From the NCBI GenBank assembly GCA_033557465.1, contig CM066048.1:14360305-14424304 (forward strand): a stretch of 64,000 nucleotides of DNA, in the 5' to 3' direction. Below, one piece after another: positions 31,823-44,261 of this stretch. The position numbers and the translations under genes are program-made. The DNA is from Ichthyophis bannanicus. Taxonomy: Eukaryota > Chordata > Amphibia > Gymnophiona > Ichthyophiidae. The notes under the pieces were generated by a model. The model made no database searches. It saw only the letters and a program-made list of their open reading frames with translations, and was not told the origin of the DNA. How positions within the stretch are numbered: position 1 is the first letter of the stretch; each line of letters opens with the position of its first letter.

Positions 31823-32543
31823 TTAATAATGGTTTATGGACCTTTCCTCCAGGAATTTGTCCAAACCTTTTTTAAACCCAGCTACACTAACAGCCTTTAC
31901 TACATCCTCCGGTAACAAATTCCAGAGTTTGATTACACGTTGAGTGAAAAAATATTTTCTTTTATTAGTCTTAAATAGTTTACCCTGTAGCTTCATTGCA
32001 TGTCCCCTAGTCTTTCTATATTCTGATAACGTAAACAATCGATCTACATTTACCCGTTCCACTCCGTTCATTAATTTATAGACTTCTATCATATTTCCCC
32101 TGAGCCGTCTCTTTTCCAGGTTAAAGAGCCCTAACCTTTTTAGCCTTTCTTCATAAGAGTATCCTTCCATTCCCTTTACCATTTTGGTGGCTCTTCTCTG
32201 AACCTTTTCTAATAACTCTATATCCTTTTTAAGATACGGCGACCAGAATTGCACACAATATTCAAGGTGCGGTCTCACCATGGAACGATATAGAGGCATT
32301 ATAATATCTTTTGTTTTATTTTCCATTCCTTTCCTTATGATACTTAGGATTCTATTTGCTCTCTTGGCTGCCGCTGTACACTGGGCCAAGAGTTTTAACA
32401 TGTTATCCACAATGACGCCTAAATCTTTTTCCTGGGTGGTGGTTCCTAATGTGGAACCTTGCATTGTGTAACCATAGTTTGGGTTGTTCTTCCCTAGGTG
32501 CATAACTTTGCAATTGTCCACATTAACTTTCATCTGCCATTTT
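31823..32543 (-). pseudogene. CR1-A copy 2 ORF2, C-terminal part
   Basis: Carries [40 protein letters not shown] and the CR1 C-terminus ([20 protein letters not shown]). It is open from the CR1-B junction to the stop at about 31823. It is the C-terminal thumb/connection part of the RT frame interrupted by CR1-B. Confidence 0.8.
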
Positions 32544-35500
32544 AGTAACATAGTAGTTGACGGCAGATAAAGACCAGCATGGTCCATCCAGTCTGCCCAG
32601 CGAGATGGCAAGAGTAGGTGCACCTGTCGCTCCGCGCAGGCCACCCCTCTCCATATCCTTGTTCAGGGGTAAACCCACCACTCCATTCGGAAGTTAGATG
32701 GTACCGTTTATTTTGTTTTTTTTTCCTATTTCTGTAAAGGGATCCTCTGTGTTTGTCCCATGCCTTCTTGAATTCCGTCACCGTGTTCGCCCCTACCACT
32801 TCCATCGGGAGGGCATTCCAAGCATCCACCACCCTTTCAGTGAAAAAAATATTTCCTGACATTGCCTTTCAATTTACCCCCTTGCAGTTTCATGTTATGC
32901 CCTCTAGTTTTACAGGTTCCCCGTCTTTGGAAGAGGTTTGTTTGTTCATCATTTCTCTTTAAGTATTTAAAGGTCTGAATCATATCTCCCCTGTGCCTCC
33001 TTTCCTCCAAGGTATACATATTTAGGTCTTCAAGTCTCTTCTCATAAGGCTTCTGACGCAGGCTCCAAATCATTTTGGTCGCCTTCCTCTGAACAGTCTC
33101 CAGTCTTTTTACATCCTTTGCAAGATATGGTCTCCAAAACTGAACGCAGTATTCCAAGTGAGGCCTCACCAGTGACCTATACAGTGGCATAAGTACCTCT
33201 TCTTTTCTGCTGGTAATCCCTCTTTGTATGCAGCCCAACATCCTCCTGGCTTTTGCCACCGCCTTGTCGCACTGTTTGCCACCTTGAGATCAGCAGAGAT
33301 AATCACACCAAGGTCTTTTTCCTGAACTGTGCATACCAACCTTTCTCCCCCTATCGTGTACATTTCTCTTGGATTTCTGCTACCCAAGTGCATGACACTG
33401 CACTTTTTGCATTAAATCGTAGTTGCCAAGCTTTAGACCAGTCTTCCAGCTTTTGTAGATCTTTCTTCATGTTAACCACTCCCTCAGGGGAGTCCACTCT
33501 GTTGCAAATTTTTGTGTCGTCTGCAAAAAGACAGACTTTTCCATTCAGTCCTTCAGCAATATCACTCACAAATACATTGAACAGTGCCGGGCCCAGGACC
33601 GAACCCTGGGGCACCCCGCTAATCACCTTCCTCTCATCCGAGTGAGCTCCATGTACAATCACCTTCTGTCGTCTGTCAGTCAGCCAATTTCTAATCCAGT
33701 TTACCATCTTGGGACCCATCCCCAAGCTACTGAGTTTGTTGATAAGCCTCCTATGAGGAACAGTATCAAAGGCTTTGCTGAAATCCAGGTAGATGACATC
33801 CATTGCATGCCCCTGATCTAGTTCCCTCGTCACGCAGTCAAAGAACTCGATCAGATTTGTCTGGCAAGATCGTCCTTCGGTAAAACCATGTTGCCTCGGG
33901 TCTTGCAAGCTGTTGCTTTTCAGAAAGTTCACTATTCGCTCTTTCAGGAGCGCCTCCATTACTTTTCCTGCCACCGAGGTAAGGCTCACGGGTCTGTAGT
34001 TTGACACTTCTTCCCTGTCACCACTTTTGTGTAGAGGTACGACATCAGCCATTCTCCAGTCCTGAGGAACCTCTCCTGTTTCCAAGGATCTGTTGAAGAC
34101 ATCCTTTAACGGTCCTGCAAGAACCTCTCTGAGCTCTTTCAGTATCCTGGGATGTATCCCATCCGGTCCCATGGCTTTGTCCACTTTCAGTTTAGCAAGT
34201 TGTTCTAACACCTCTTCTGCTGTGAATGGTGTGGTATCTACTTCATTCCCATTTTTATATTTGGGAGTCACTGCTGGTCCATCCCCAGGATCTTCTTTAG
34301 TAAACACAGAGCAGAAGTAATTGTTTAGCAATTTTGCTTTTTCAGTGTCACTTTCCACGAGTCCTTTCCCAGCACTTCTGAGTCCTGCAATTCCAACTCT
34401 GATCTTTTTCCTTTCCCGAATATACCTGAAGAAATTTTTGTTGCCACCCTTAACATCTTTAGCCATCTTTTCCTCTGCCTTTGATTTTGCTATCCTTATT
34501 TCTCGTTTTGTCTCTTTGAGTTTGATCCTGTATTCATTTCTGTGTTCTTCTGTCTGCAAGTTTTTGAATTTTGCAAAAGTTGTGTTTTTTGCCTTTATAT
34601 GAGCAGCCACCTCTTAGGAAAACCAAATAGGTTTCCTTCTCCTCTTGCTTTTATTTACTCTTCTTACATATTTATCTGTTGCTCCTTTCAATGCCTCCTT
34701 TAGTTTAGCCCATTGCAATTCCACTTCCTTTATCTCTTCCCACCCCGTCATCTCCTCCTTTACATACTCTGCCATTTGATTGAAGTTAGTGTATTTGAAG
34801 TTTAGGACTCTGAGCTTGCTATGATTGGCCTGTGCCATGGCTTTTATTTCAAACCACACCGTGTGATGGTCGCTGTTGCTCACAGGGGCACTCACGCAGA
34901 CATTTGACACACTATCACCGTTGGTGAGCACTACATCCAGCGTTGAGCTTTCCCTGGTTGGTTCCATCACCATTTGTCTAAATAATGCATCTTGGAGAGC
35001 ATCCACAATTCTTTTGCTTCTTTCCAGATGTGCAGAAGGAGTAATCCAATCCACATCAGGTAGATTAAAGTCACCCAATATGATTGCTTCCCCCTTTGAT
35101 GCTATCTTGGCAATATCTCTAATCAATTCATTGTCTCTCTCTTCAATTTGAGTTGGAGGTCTATAGACTACAGCAATATGGATGACAGTGCCATCTCCTC
35201 TCTCCAACGCAATCCAGAGCGCTTCTTCTTTTCCCCATGTCCCCTGCATTTCAGTAGCTTTAATATTGCTTTTGACATACAAGGCTACTCCTCCTCCTTT
35301 TCCATTTTCTCGGTCCCTCCTGAATAGATTATAGCCAGCTATGGCTATATCACAATCATGTGATTCATTAAACCATGTTTCTGTAATGGCCACAATGTCC
35401 AAGTCTGTTTCCACTGTTAGGGCTTCCAGGTCTGGAATTTTGTTGGCTAGGCTTCGAGCATTTGTGCTCATTGCTTTCCAGCACTTTCCCGGCTTGTGTG

Positions 35501-35659
35501 TATTTTGCATTGATTTTGTTCTGCCCACTTCCTCCCACATGTTTTTGACGTGTGGTTTAAAAGCGTGGCTGTTTCTGATGTTGTTCTGCTTTTGTTGGGG
35601 GTGGCATGCAGATGTTGACCTTCCACATCCGTCACCCCCTTTTCCTAGTTTAAATTTAA
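32544..35659 (-). mobile_element. CR1 family B inserted in CR1-A
   Basis: A 3,116-bp CR1 lacking ORF1, flanked by ATTTT on both sides (32539-32543 and 35660-35664). It carries endonuclease and RT. The 3' end reads tctgccgtcaactactatgt on the minus strand. A related fragment lies at 16615-16998. Confidence 0.87.
33351..34610 (-). pseudogene. CR1-B reverse transcriptase
   Basis: A 419-codon open frame: RYIRERKKIRVGIAGLRSAG, DKAMGPDGIHPRILKEL, YLDFSKAFDTVPHRRLINKL (motif A), SGVPQGSVLGPALFNVFVSD and LFADDTKICN (active site FADD intact). A shift near 33380 moves the remainder to the frame at 32837-33259, and a stop separates it from the endonuclease. Otherwise well preserved. Confidence 0.82.
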
Positions 35660-35867
35660 ATTTTGATGCCCAGTCTTCTAATTTATCAAGATCCTCTTGC
35701 AATTTTCCACAATTCTCTTGGGTTTTAACAACTTTAAATAGTTTTGTATCATCTGAAAATTTGATAACCTCACTTCTAATTCCACTTTTCAGGTCATTTA
35801 TGAATATGTCAAAAAGCAGCGGACCCAGCACAGATCCCTGGAGTACACCATATTCACCTTTCTCCAT
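34614..35867 (-). pseudogene. Chimeric frame: CR1-A RT piece joined to CR1-B endonuclease
   Basis: The first ~68 residues are CR1-A RT (LQGSVLGPLLFDIFINDL, FSDDTKLF). After the insertion junction at 35659/35660 the frame runs into CR1-B 5' sequence and its endonuclease (MSTNARSLANKIPDL, GGGVALYVKSN, ILGDFNLPDVDW, SNSDHHTVWFEI). It is open for 417 codons by accident of insertion. Confidence 0.8.
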
Positions 35868-37908
35868 TGGGAAAATTGGCCATTTAGCCCAACCCTCTGC
35901 TTTCTATCTTTTAACCAGTTCTTGATCCACAGTAGTACACTGCCTCCTATCCCATGACTCTTTAGTTTTGCCAAAAGTCTCTGATGAGGGACCTTGTCAA
36001 AGGCTTTCTGAAAGTCCAGATACACTATATCAACCGACTCACCTTTGTCCACCTGTTTCTTCACACTTTCAAAAAAACATAACAGATTAGTAAGACAAGA
36101 TCTTCCTTGTCTAAAGCCATGTTGGCTGTCTCCCATTAGGCCATGACTATCTACATGCTGAGTAATTTTATTCTTTATGATGGTTTCTACCATTTTTCCC
36201 GGTACTTACGTGAGGCTCACCGGTCTGTAGTTTCCCGGATCACCCCTGGAACCCTTTTTAAAAATTGGTGTTACATTGGCGATCCTCCAATCTTCAGGTA
36301 TTCGAGATGATTTTAATGATAGTTCATAGATTACTAATAGCAGTTCTGCAATCTCATATTTCAGTTCTTTCAACACCCTTGGATGTATACCATCCGGCCC
36401 AGGTGATTTGCTACTGTTCAGTTTATCTAATAGTTGTAATACATCTTCCCGATGTATCGATATTTCCTTCAATTCTTCCGCATCTTTGAATACCACTTCA
36501 GTCATGGGCAACATCCCTACATCTTCCTCAGTAAAGACCGAAGCAAAGAATTCATTCTGTCTCTCCGCTATCACCTTGTCGCCTCTTAGTGCCCCTTTAA
36601 CTCCTCTATCATCTAATGGACCAACTGACTCTCTCACAGGTTTTTCGCTACGAATGTACTTGAAAAAATCTTTATTTTGCGTTTTTGCTTCCACAGCAAG
36701 CAAGCTTCTTCTTAAATTCTCCCTTTGCCTGTTTTATCAATGCCTTGCATTTGACTTGCCAGTGCTTGTGCTATTTCCAGGTTTCGTCGTTTGGCTCTTT
36801 TTTCCGTTTCCTGAAAGATGCTTTTTTGGCAACAATAGCCTCTCTGACCTCACCTTTAAACCATGCTGGCAGTTTTTTGGACCTCCTTCCACTTTTCTTA
36901 AACGTGGAGTACAGCTGGTCTGGGCTGCCAAGATAGTATTTTTCAACAACACCCAAGCTTGATGTAAGTCTTTAGCCTTTGCAACTGCTCCTTTTAGTTT
37001 TTTCTTAACTATTTTCCTCATTTTATCATAGTCTCCCTTTCAAAAGTTAAAAGGTAGTACTGTGGATTTCCGTACTATCCCTCCTCCACTAATTAAACCA
37101 AAGGCGATCATGCTATCATCACTATTGCCATGTGGCCCCAACACCCTTATCTCTTGCACTAGATCTGGTGTTCCACTAAGGACTAGGTCTAATATGGCTT
37201 CCCCTCTGGTTGGTTCATGAACCAGCTGCTCCAAGAAGCAGTCATTTATGTCATCTAGGAACTTTATGTCCCTAGCATGTCCTGCCGTGACACTGACCAG
37301 TCGATACCGGGGTAATTGAAATCACCCGTTATTATTACTGCGCTGTAACTTTTGTTAGCTTCCTTGATTTCTTTGAGCATTTCATCATCCATTTGTTCAT
37401 TCTGGCCCGGTGGTCGATAGTACACCCCCACTGCCATCGCCTTCCCCTTTTTACATGGAATTTCAATCCATATAGATTCTACAGCAAATTTTGTTTCCTG
37501 CAAAACTTTAATCCTTTCTGACTCAATGCCCTCTCTAACATAGAGTGCAACCCCTCCACCAATTTGATCAGCTCTATCATTACGATATAGGTTGTACCCA
37601 GGTATCACAGTGTCCCACTGGTTGTCCTCCTTCCACCATGTCTCTGATATTCCAATCATATCTAACCTCTCATTTAGTGCTATATATTCTAACTCTCCCA
37701 TCTTATTTTTTAGACTTCTAGCATTTGCATGCAAGCATTTTAGAGACTGTATTTTATTCATATTAATTTGGCTATTGGTAGACATGGGTAATTTGGGATC
37801 TTTAAGCTCTGTCTGCTCCATACTCGAGGGCATTTGGGCTACTTTACTATTTTTTGGAACCTCTCTGCTTTTGGTAGTATCCTTCAAGGATACATTCTTC
37901 CGAACCAT
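35660..37908 (-). pseudogene. CR1-A copy 2 ORF2: endonuclease and RT, frameshifted
   Basis: Endonuclease at 37264-37908 (SLKCLHANARSLKNKMGELE, GGGVALYVREG, VYYRPPGQNEQMDDE, GDFNYPGIDWS). Connector and RT fingers at 36206-37021. Palm at 35798-36193 (YLDFQKAFDKVPHQRLLAKL). At least three frame breaks. Confidence 0.85.
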
Positions 37909-38109
37909 CCGCTCTTGGGCGACTGTCGGCTTTCCCCTATTATCTAGTTTAAAAGCTGCTCTATCTCCTTTTTAAAGGTTAATGCCAGCAGCCTGGTTCC
38001 ATCCCGGTTAAGGTGAAGCCCATCCCTTCGGAAGAGCCCCTCCTTTCCCCAGAATGTTCCCCAGTTCCTAACAAATCCAAAACCCTCATCTCTGCACCAC
38101 TGTCTCATC

Positions 38110-39467
38110 TACACATTGAGACTCCAGAGTTCTGCCTGCCTTTTGGGTCCTGCATGTGGAACGGGAAGCATTTCGGAGAACGCTACCCTGGAAGTTCTGG
38201 ATTTCAACTTCCTACCTAAAAGCCTAAATTTAGCCTCCAGAACCTCCCTACCACATTTTCCTATGTCATTGGTACCGACATGTACCAAGACAGCAGAATC
38301 CTCCCCAGCACTATCTAAGACTTGAATATTGTGTGCAATTCTGGTCGCCGTATCTTAAAAAGGATATAGCGATTTTAGAAAAGGTTCAGAGAAGAGCCAC
38401 CAAAATGGTAAAGGGGATGGAAGGATACTCCTATGAAGAAAGGCTAAAAAGGTTAGGGTGTTTAACCTGGAAAAGAGACGGCTGAGGGGAGATATGATAG
38501 AAGTCTATAAATTAATGAACGGAGTGGAACGGGTAAAGGTAGATCGATTGTTTACCTTATCAGAATATAGAAAGACTAGGGGACATGCAATGAAGCTACA
38601 GGGTAAACTATTTAAGACTAATAAAAGAAAATATTTTTTCACTCAACGTGTAATCAAACTCTGGAATTTATTACCGGAGGATGTAGTAAAGGCTGTTAGT
38701 GTAGCTGGGTTTAAAAAAGGTTTGGACAAGTTCCTGGAGGAAAGGTCCATAAACCATTATTAAGAAGGGACCCAGGATATCAATGCTTGACCCAGTACAA
38801 GCATTGTGGAACCTGTGTCTTTTGGGGAAACTGCTAGGTACGTATGACCTAGATTGGCCACTGTTGAAAACAGGATACTGGGCTTGATGGACCTTGGTCT
38901 GACCCAGTATGGCATATCTTATGTTCTTAAGATCTTATCTAGGTGCGCGTGAGGTCCGCTACCTTCGCACCAGGCAGGCATGTTACCAGGCGATCCTCAC
39001 GTCCATCAGCCACCCAGCTATCTACATGCCTAATGATCGAATCACCAACTATAACGGCTGTCCTAACCCTCCCTCATGGGCACATGGCCCTGGAGAAACT
39101 TCCTCGGTGTGAGAGGGTTTTACATCACCTGGAGGACGGGTCCTAGTTACAGGATCACTTCCTGCCACACCAGGGTGATGCTCTCCTGTCACGTGACCTC
39201 CATGGCAACAGGGATGCTGCGAGACTGGAGGTGGGACTTCAGGACTATATCCCTGTAGGTCTCGTCTATGTACCTCTCTGTCTGTCTTATGTTTTCCAAG
39301 TCTGCTACTCTAGCCTCTAGAGAACGGACTCGATCCTTGAGAGCAAAGAGCTCCTTGCACCTAGTGCACACGTAAGACCTCTCACCAACTGAGAGAAAAT
39401 CATACATGTGACATTCAATGCAAAAGACTGGAAAGCCCCCATCTCGCTGCTGGACTGCTGTCTGCAT
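38110..39467 (-). pseudogene. CR1-A copy 2 ORF1, split by an inverted CR1-A fragment
   Basis: Zinc pattern (CIEC ... CTRC), coiled coil (LKDRVRSLEARVADLENI) and the GDSIIRH block are visible. This copy keeps TGG (Trp) at 39022-39024, where copy 1 has TGA. The esterase domain is interrupted at 38324-38927. Confidence 0.75.
38324..38927 (+). mobile_element. CR1-A 3'-end fragment inserted in opposite orientation
   Basis: Starts in the RT C-terminus (aatattgtgtgcaattctgg) and ends at the CR1 terminus (gcatatcttatgttcttaag). The flanks TAAGACTT (left) and TAAGATCTT (right) look like a degraded duplication. Open piece 38458-38763. Confidence 0.82.
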
Positions 39468-39479
39468 CTTAGTTTTAAG

Positions 39480-40133
39480 TTTTTGTTTAGATCTTTAAGT
39501 TCTTTACTTACTAAGGGTTGCCAATAAAACTGTACCTAATACGTTTAATATACCTTGTTCACCTGAAGCTTAATTAATCTCAGGTCCTTAGTGTATGACT
39601 GATTTGGGTAACGAGCTTCACCTGAGAGCACCTCCTGTCTGTTAAAATGTGTAAGTACCTATAAAGCTACGATTATCCCAGGGATGGGTGGGTGTGGGTT
39701 GGGAGGGAGGGAGGGAGGGAGGGAAATAACACTTATTAAAAGAGGGCTGCTACACAGTACCCTGTCCTGTGCTGCTGAGTTAAGCTATATTCTTATTTGA
39801 TTTAAATTATAGCTCTTTGCTGCTGCTAGGCTCTAACTTATTATGAAATTTAAACTACAATCTCTCTGCTGGGTTCTAAATTTAACCAGAAAGCTCTCTT
39901 CTGTGCTTTAAATTTAAACTAAAAGTACTTTGCTGATGCTAGGCCCTGACTGACTATTAAATTTAAACTACAAGCTCTCTGCTGAGTATGAAATTTAACC
40001 AGAAAGTTCTCTTCTGTGTTTTAAATGTAAACCTAAACTGCTGCTACTAGGCCCTGACTGATTTAACAAAAAATAGTGGGTTCACACATTAATTGCAGAT
40101 CTCTCTCCAGAAGTAACAGTTCCCTTTTCTAGT
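39480..40133 (-). repeat. CR1-A 5' UTR with AT-rich subrepeats, copy 2
   Basis: Same subrepeats as 9985-10540 (AAATTTAAACTA, AAGCTCTCTGCTG, CTAGGCCCTGACTG), plus a (GGGA)n run at about 39700-39724. Confidence 0.65.
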
Positions 40134-40499
40134 CTTATCTCTTCCTACACCCCCTCTCAGGAACTCCGCTCTTCTGGCAAATTGCTTCTATCTGTGCCCT
40201 TCTCTTCTACTGCTAACTCCAGACTTCGTTCCTTTCACCTTGCTGCACCTTATGCCTGGAACAAACTACCAGAGTCTGTATGTCAGGCACCTTCTCTAAC
40301 CCTCTTCAAATCCAGGCTGAAAACTCACCTCTTTGCTGCCGCTTTCGGATCTTGACTCCCCTGATCTCCTTGTGTTTCCCTTGAGTTGTCTGTCTTGACT
40401 AGACTGTAAGCTCTGATGAGCAGGGAGTGTCTCTTACATGTCTGTGCAGTGCTGCGTACGTCTTGTAGTGCTATACAAATGCTCAGTAGTAGTAGTATT
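40134..40499 (+). mobile_element. L2-clade LINE, part 2 (3' end)
   Basis: Continues 30341-31656 after the CR1-A insertion. It encodes SSYTPSQELRSSG, NSRLRSFHLAAPYAWNKLPE and FKSRLKTHLFAAAF. The 3' UTR reads gtaagctctgatgagcaggg and ends in (AGT)n. Confidence 0.8.
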
Positions 40500-40935
40500 C
40501 AAAAAATGGGTCATGTCACGGATGTAGGAAGGAATTTGACTAAAAGGACGTAAAAAGGAATCAATATAAACAGATAATGGTTCAAGTAATGAACCTCTAG
40601 TTGAAACAATCGGTTGATCCGGCGGATCCCACAGGCATTTGTGGATGTTTGGTAATAAATAAAACACAGCCAGCCTAGGGAAATCCACATTCAAACATTG
40701 GTTTTCCTTCTTTGTGATGTGACCCATAGAATGCACTTGGTCAGTAAGTATTTTAATCAGCTTTTAGAGACCTGGAGTAGGATCTTTTACAAAACCACAT
40801 AAGTGCCTAAATCACCCAGCTGATAGGATGCCTCTTCAATATAATCCTTTCTTTTAAGCAACACAATGGCTCCTCCCTTATCGGCTCTTTGGACAACCAG
40901 TAGCGCCTGTCGTTCAATCTTAGACAAACTATGAA
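40500..40935 (-). mobile_element. Penelope-like element, 5' half
   Basis: On the minus strand: ERQALLVVQRADKGGAIVLL, then LAVFYLLPNIHKCLWDPPDQ and PIVSTRGSLLEPLSVYIDSF. These are the N-terminal RT region of Penelope elements. It continues at 30340 downwards. Confidence 0.8.
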
Positions 40936-41300
40936 GGGTCTTGTTGCACCTCGATACAGCACTCATAACCTCAACAACACTGCAACCACACTTAACATCC
41001 CACATCAATCCTCCTCCACCTCTTTGCTATTATCACCCACCCCCCTCCGCAATTAAATCATACCCAAACAACATAAGCAATTCTACCAAATGTAAACTGT
41101 CTTCCCACAGCAAGACACATCCTCCTGATTGTAAAAGAATGTATATAGTTAATGTAAATATTTAAGTTTTGTAATTTAATCCTTGTAACTGCTTTAAATC
41201 TTGCATAATGTTCTATGTAAAAGTTCTGTTCCAATGTAAACCGCCCCTGATCGCTGGAAGGAGCAGTATAAAAAAAGCATTTTAAATAAATAAAACAAAT
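40936..41300 (+). mobile_element. L2-like 3' UTR and tail
   Basis: Ends AATGTAAACCGCCCCTGATC ... GCAGTATAAAAAAAGC and AAATAAATAAA. Confidence 0.55.
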
Positions 41301-43546
41301 TAACAATTAACATAACTATGTACAAGAAGCAGAAACTGTAATGAAATGTATTGGTGTGTGGGAGGGATGGAGAGCATAGAGGTAGTCAAGAGGAGTGTGG
41401 TGCTTGGGGCTGATTGTTGTTGGTGGAGGAGCCATAGTATTCAACAAATAGGTGAGTTTTGAGCTCTTTCCGAAATGTTTGGAGGTCCTTAATGGCTCTT
41501 AAGTTGTCTGGTAAAGCATTCTAAATGGAAGGGGTAACGTAAGTAAAGGCTCTATTGATGATGGTTTTATTGGTGTTGCGGATGTGGGATGAAATTGTTA
41601 GTGTATTTTGGGAACATACCCTGCTGATTCTTGAGTTGCTGGGTGAGCTAAGGAGGGAGTTGAGGAATGAAGGGGCAATTTTATTATATAATTTGAAGGT
41701 TATTACAAGGTATTTGAATTTAGCCCTTGTAGCAATGGGCAGCCAGTGGAGGGAATTGAGAGCAGTATGATGTGAGCCTTATGTATAATGCAGGCCATTA
41801 GGTTTTGTGCTAGTTGGAGTTGATGGATGTTTTTTTGGGCAGGCCGTACAGAATGCTATTGCAATAGATGAGGTGGGGTGTTATCAATGCTTGTAGGACT
41901 GATCTAAAAACTTGGCTTTCAAGTAAGGCTCGGAGATGCTGTAGCATTTCTAGCTTAAGGTATTTGATCTTTGAGATGGATTTAAGGTGGGGGACCATGG
42001 AAAGGGATTGATCTAGGATGATTTCTAAATATTTGATTTATTTTTTAACTTCCAGCTCTGAGTTACACAGGTAGAGTTTTGAGGGGGGGTGGGTTGAAGT
42101 TTTGATTCTGGGTGATGAATAACACATCTGTTTTCTTCATGTTAATTTTTAAGTTGTTTGTGTTAAGCCAGTCAGATTTGTCAGTGAGGCAGTCTTGGAT
42201 TTGAGGGCAGATGGGGTTGTTGACATCTACTGGATGATGCAACATAATATCACCTGCGTAGAGGTGATAATGTATGTTGTGTTTTTTGAAAATGTGACAT
42301 ATTGGTTGTATATAGAGATTGAATAGAAGTGAGGATAGGGAGGAGCCTTGGGGGACACCTTGACCCTCTTTGAAGGTTGAAGAGGATGCTGTGCCTATTT
42401 GGACCTGTAGAGTACGGTCGGTAAGATATGATTTAAACCATTCTAGGACTGTGCCTTGAAGGCCAAGTTGTTGTATCTTGTGATCAATATGTTATGGCTG
42501 ATGCTGTCAAAGGTGACCGCTATGTCGAAAAAGATGAGCAAGAATGCTTGTTTGGTGTTATTTAGTTCACAGTGGAATTTGTCCATAAGGTTAAACATTA
42601 AGGTTTATACACTGTGAAAAGGTCTAAAGCTGTGCTGTTGATCATCGAGTGGAGCATTCAAATCAATTTAGTCTTGTAATTGGATTTGCACTGTTTTTTT
42701 GATGATTCTTCCCAGAAATGGTAGACTGGCAATGGGCCTGTATGAGTTTGGGAGGGTTTTGTCAGTTGCATTAGATTTTAGAACAGGGCATATGATTGCT
42801 TGTTTTAGGGAAGAAGACATTTGCTCTGTATGTAGTGACCGATTGACTATTTCGAGAATAATAGGTGAAAACCTCTTCTTTTGTTACCTTAAGCCAGCTG
42901 ACTGGGCAGGGATCTGATGGAGAAGTGGTTGTGTTGATGTTCAAGATAGTGTTTTTTAGTTGTTTGAGGTTTATGTGGTGGAATGACGACCAGGCATTTT
43001 GGTTGTGAGGTTTAGTCAGGCTGGGGTTGATTAAATGGGTGTTGGGATGAGTATCGTTGTTGTTCAGGGGGTCGAGTTTTTCCAGAAGGAAATTTGCCAG
43101 GGTTTGAAGTTCTATTGGTGATAGTTCAGTGTTAAAATTGGGGGATTTAGTTAAAGATTTGACAATCAAGAACAGCTCTCTAGGTCTGTTGAGGGATTTT
43201 ATAAGGAGCTTGGTGTGGTATTCTTTTTTTCTTTTGTTGATGGCTTCTTTATATGCTCTGAAAGTGGACATGTAGAGCAGAATGTCGGCGTCTGCCCTTG
43301 TGATTCTCCATTTGGTTTCTAGTTTTCTGAACTGTTGCTTTAACTTTCTTAGTTCAGAAGTATACCAGGGTTTGGATTCTTTGTGCTTAGGTGGGTGTTG
43401 AGGTTCAGTGGTCTGTGCAGCTTTGACAATGGTCGAGTTCCAGTTGTTTATGAGGTTATTTAGTTCCATTGTAGAGGGGTTTATGTTTGGTATAGTGTAA
43501 TTTAAGAATGATTCTTTATTGAATATAGCACGGTATAAGCAGCCAA
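41301..43546 (-). mobile_element. L2-clade LINE, 5'-truncated
   Basis: The best open piece, 42771-43469 (232 codons), covers the linker before the RT (MELNNLINNWNSTIVKAAQT, SRPRELFL-like text). The RT palm, YxDD region (about 42250) and C-terminus follow in broken frames down to 41301. The 5' side abuts the DIRS element at about 43546. Confidence 0.78.
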
Positions 43547-44011
43547 CCTACCAGGCCTTTCGCTCAAAACCACGCAAAAGGGACAGAAAGAACCAGAAAC
43601 CTTCAAAGGGTAGCGCAGGAAAATCTAGTCCTTCCTTTTGACATAAATGCTACAGCCAAACTTCCCACAGGAGCCCAGCTGATGGCCTTCCTGCAGGCAT
43701 GGGAGTACATCACAACAGACAAATGGATTCTGCAGTTCATCAGGGAGGGATACCACATCAGGTTTTGCACTCCCCTCCCCATGCAGTGCAAACCACCCTC
43801 CAACCACTTGCCTCCATCTTCATATCTGACAACTGAACTGCTCTCCCTTCGTGTCTCCGGAGTCATAGGATCTGTATCCCCCAACGAGCAACGATATCAG
43901 CACAGGCTTTTATTCAAGATACTTCTTGGTTACCAAGACGTCAGGTGGCATGTGTCCCATTCTTGACCTCTGACTCCTCAACAAGTTCATTGTACAGGAG
44001 AAATTCAGGAT

Positions 44012-44241
44012 GTATTTATTTATTTAACAGTTTTTTTATACTGCTTTCAATCAAAGTGGTTTACATTGTAACTTAAACTTGGTAAATGTACATTAAACAG
44101 GGACATCAATAACTTGGATTTTTCTGAGCAATGGAGGGTTAAGTGACTTGCCCAAGGCCACAAGAAGTGCTGGTGGGAATTGAACCCTGGCCTCTAGGTT
44201 CCCAAGCCAGTGCTCTAACCACTAGGCTACTCCTCCACTCC
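44012..44241 (-). mobile_element. MIR-like SINE inside DIRS
   Basis: The best-preserved SINE here. On the minus strand: gtagcctagtggttagagca (A-box side), ggttcaattcccac (B-box side), ccttgggcaagtcacttaac (core), then an L2-type tail ending in (AAAT)n. Confidence 0.78.
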
Positions 44242-44261
44242 TTTGGGTCCAGCTAGCTTTA

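Larger units (their letters stand above)
31657..40133 (-). mobile_element. CR1 family A, copy 2 (full length, with nested insertions)
   Basis: Runs on the minus strand from its 5' UTR (about 40133) to its 3' terminus (ATAAGAACATAAG on the plus strand at 31657). It is interrupted by CR1-B (32544-35659) and by an inverted CR1-A 3' fragment (38324-38927). Without those it is about 4.8 kb. The L2 reading frame is continuous across the two ends with no clear target duplication, as usual for CR1. Confidence 0.88.
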
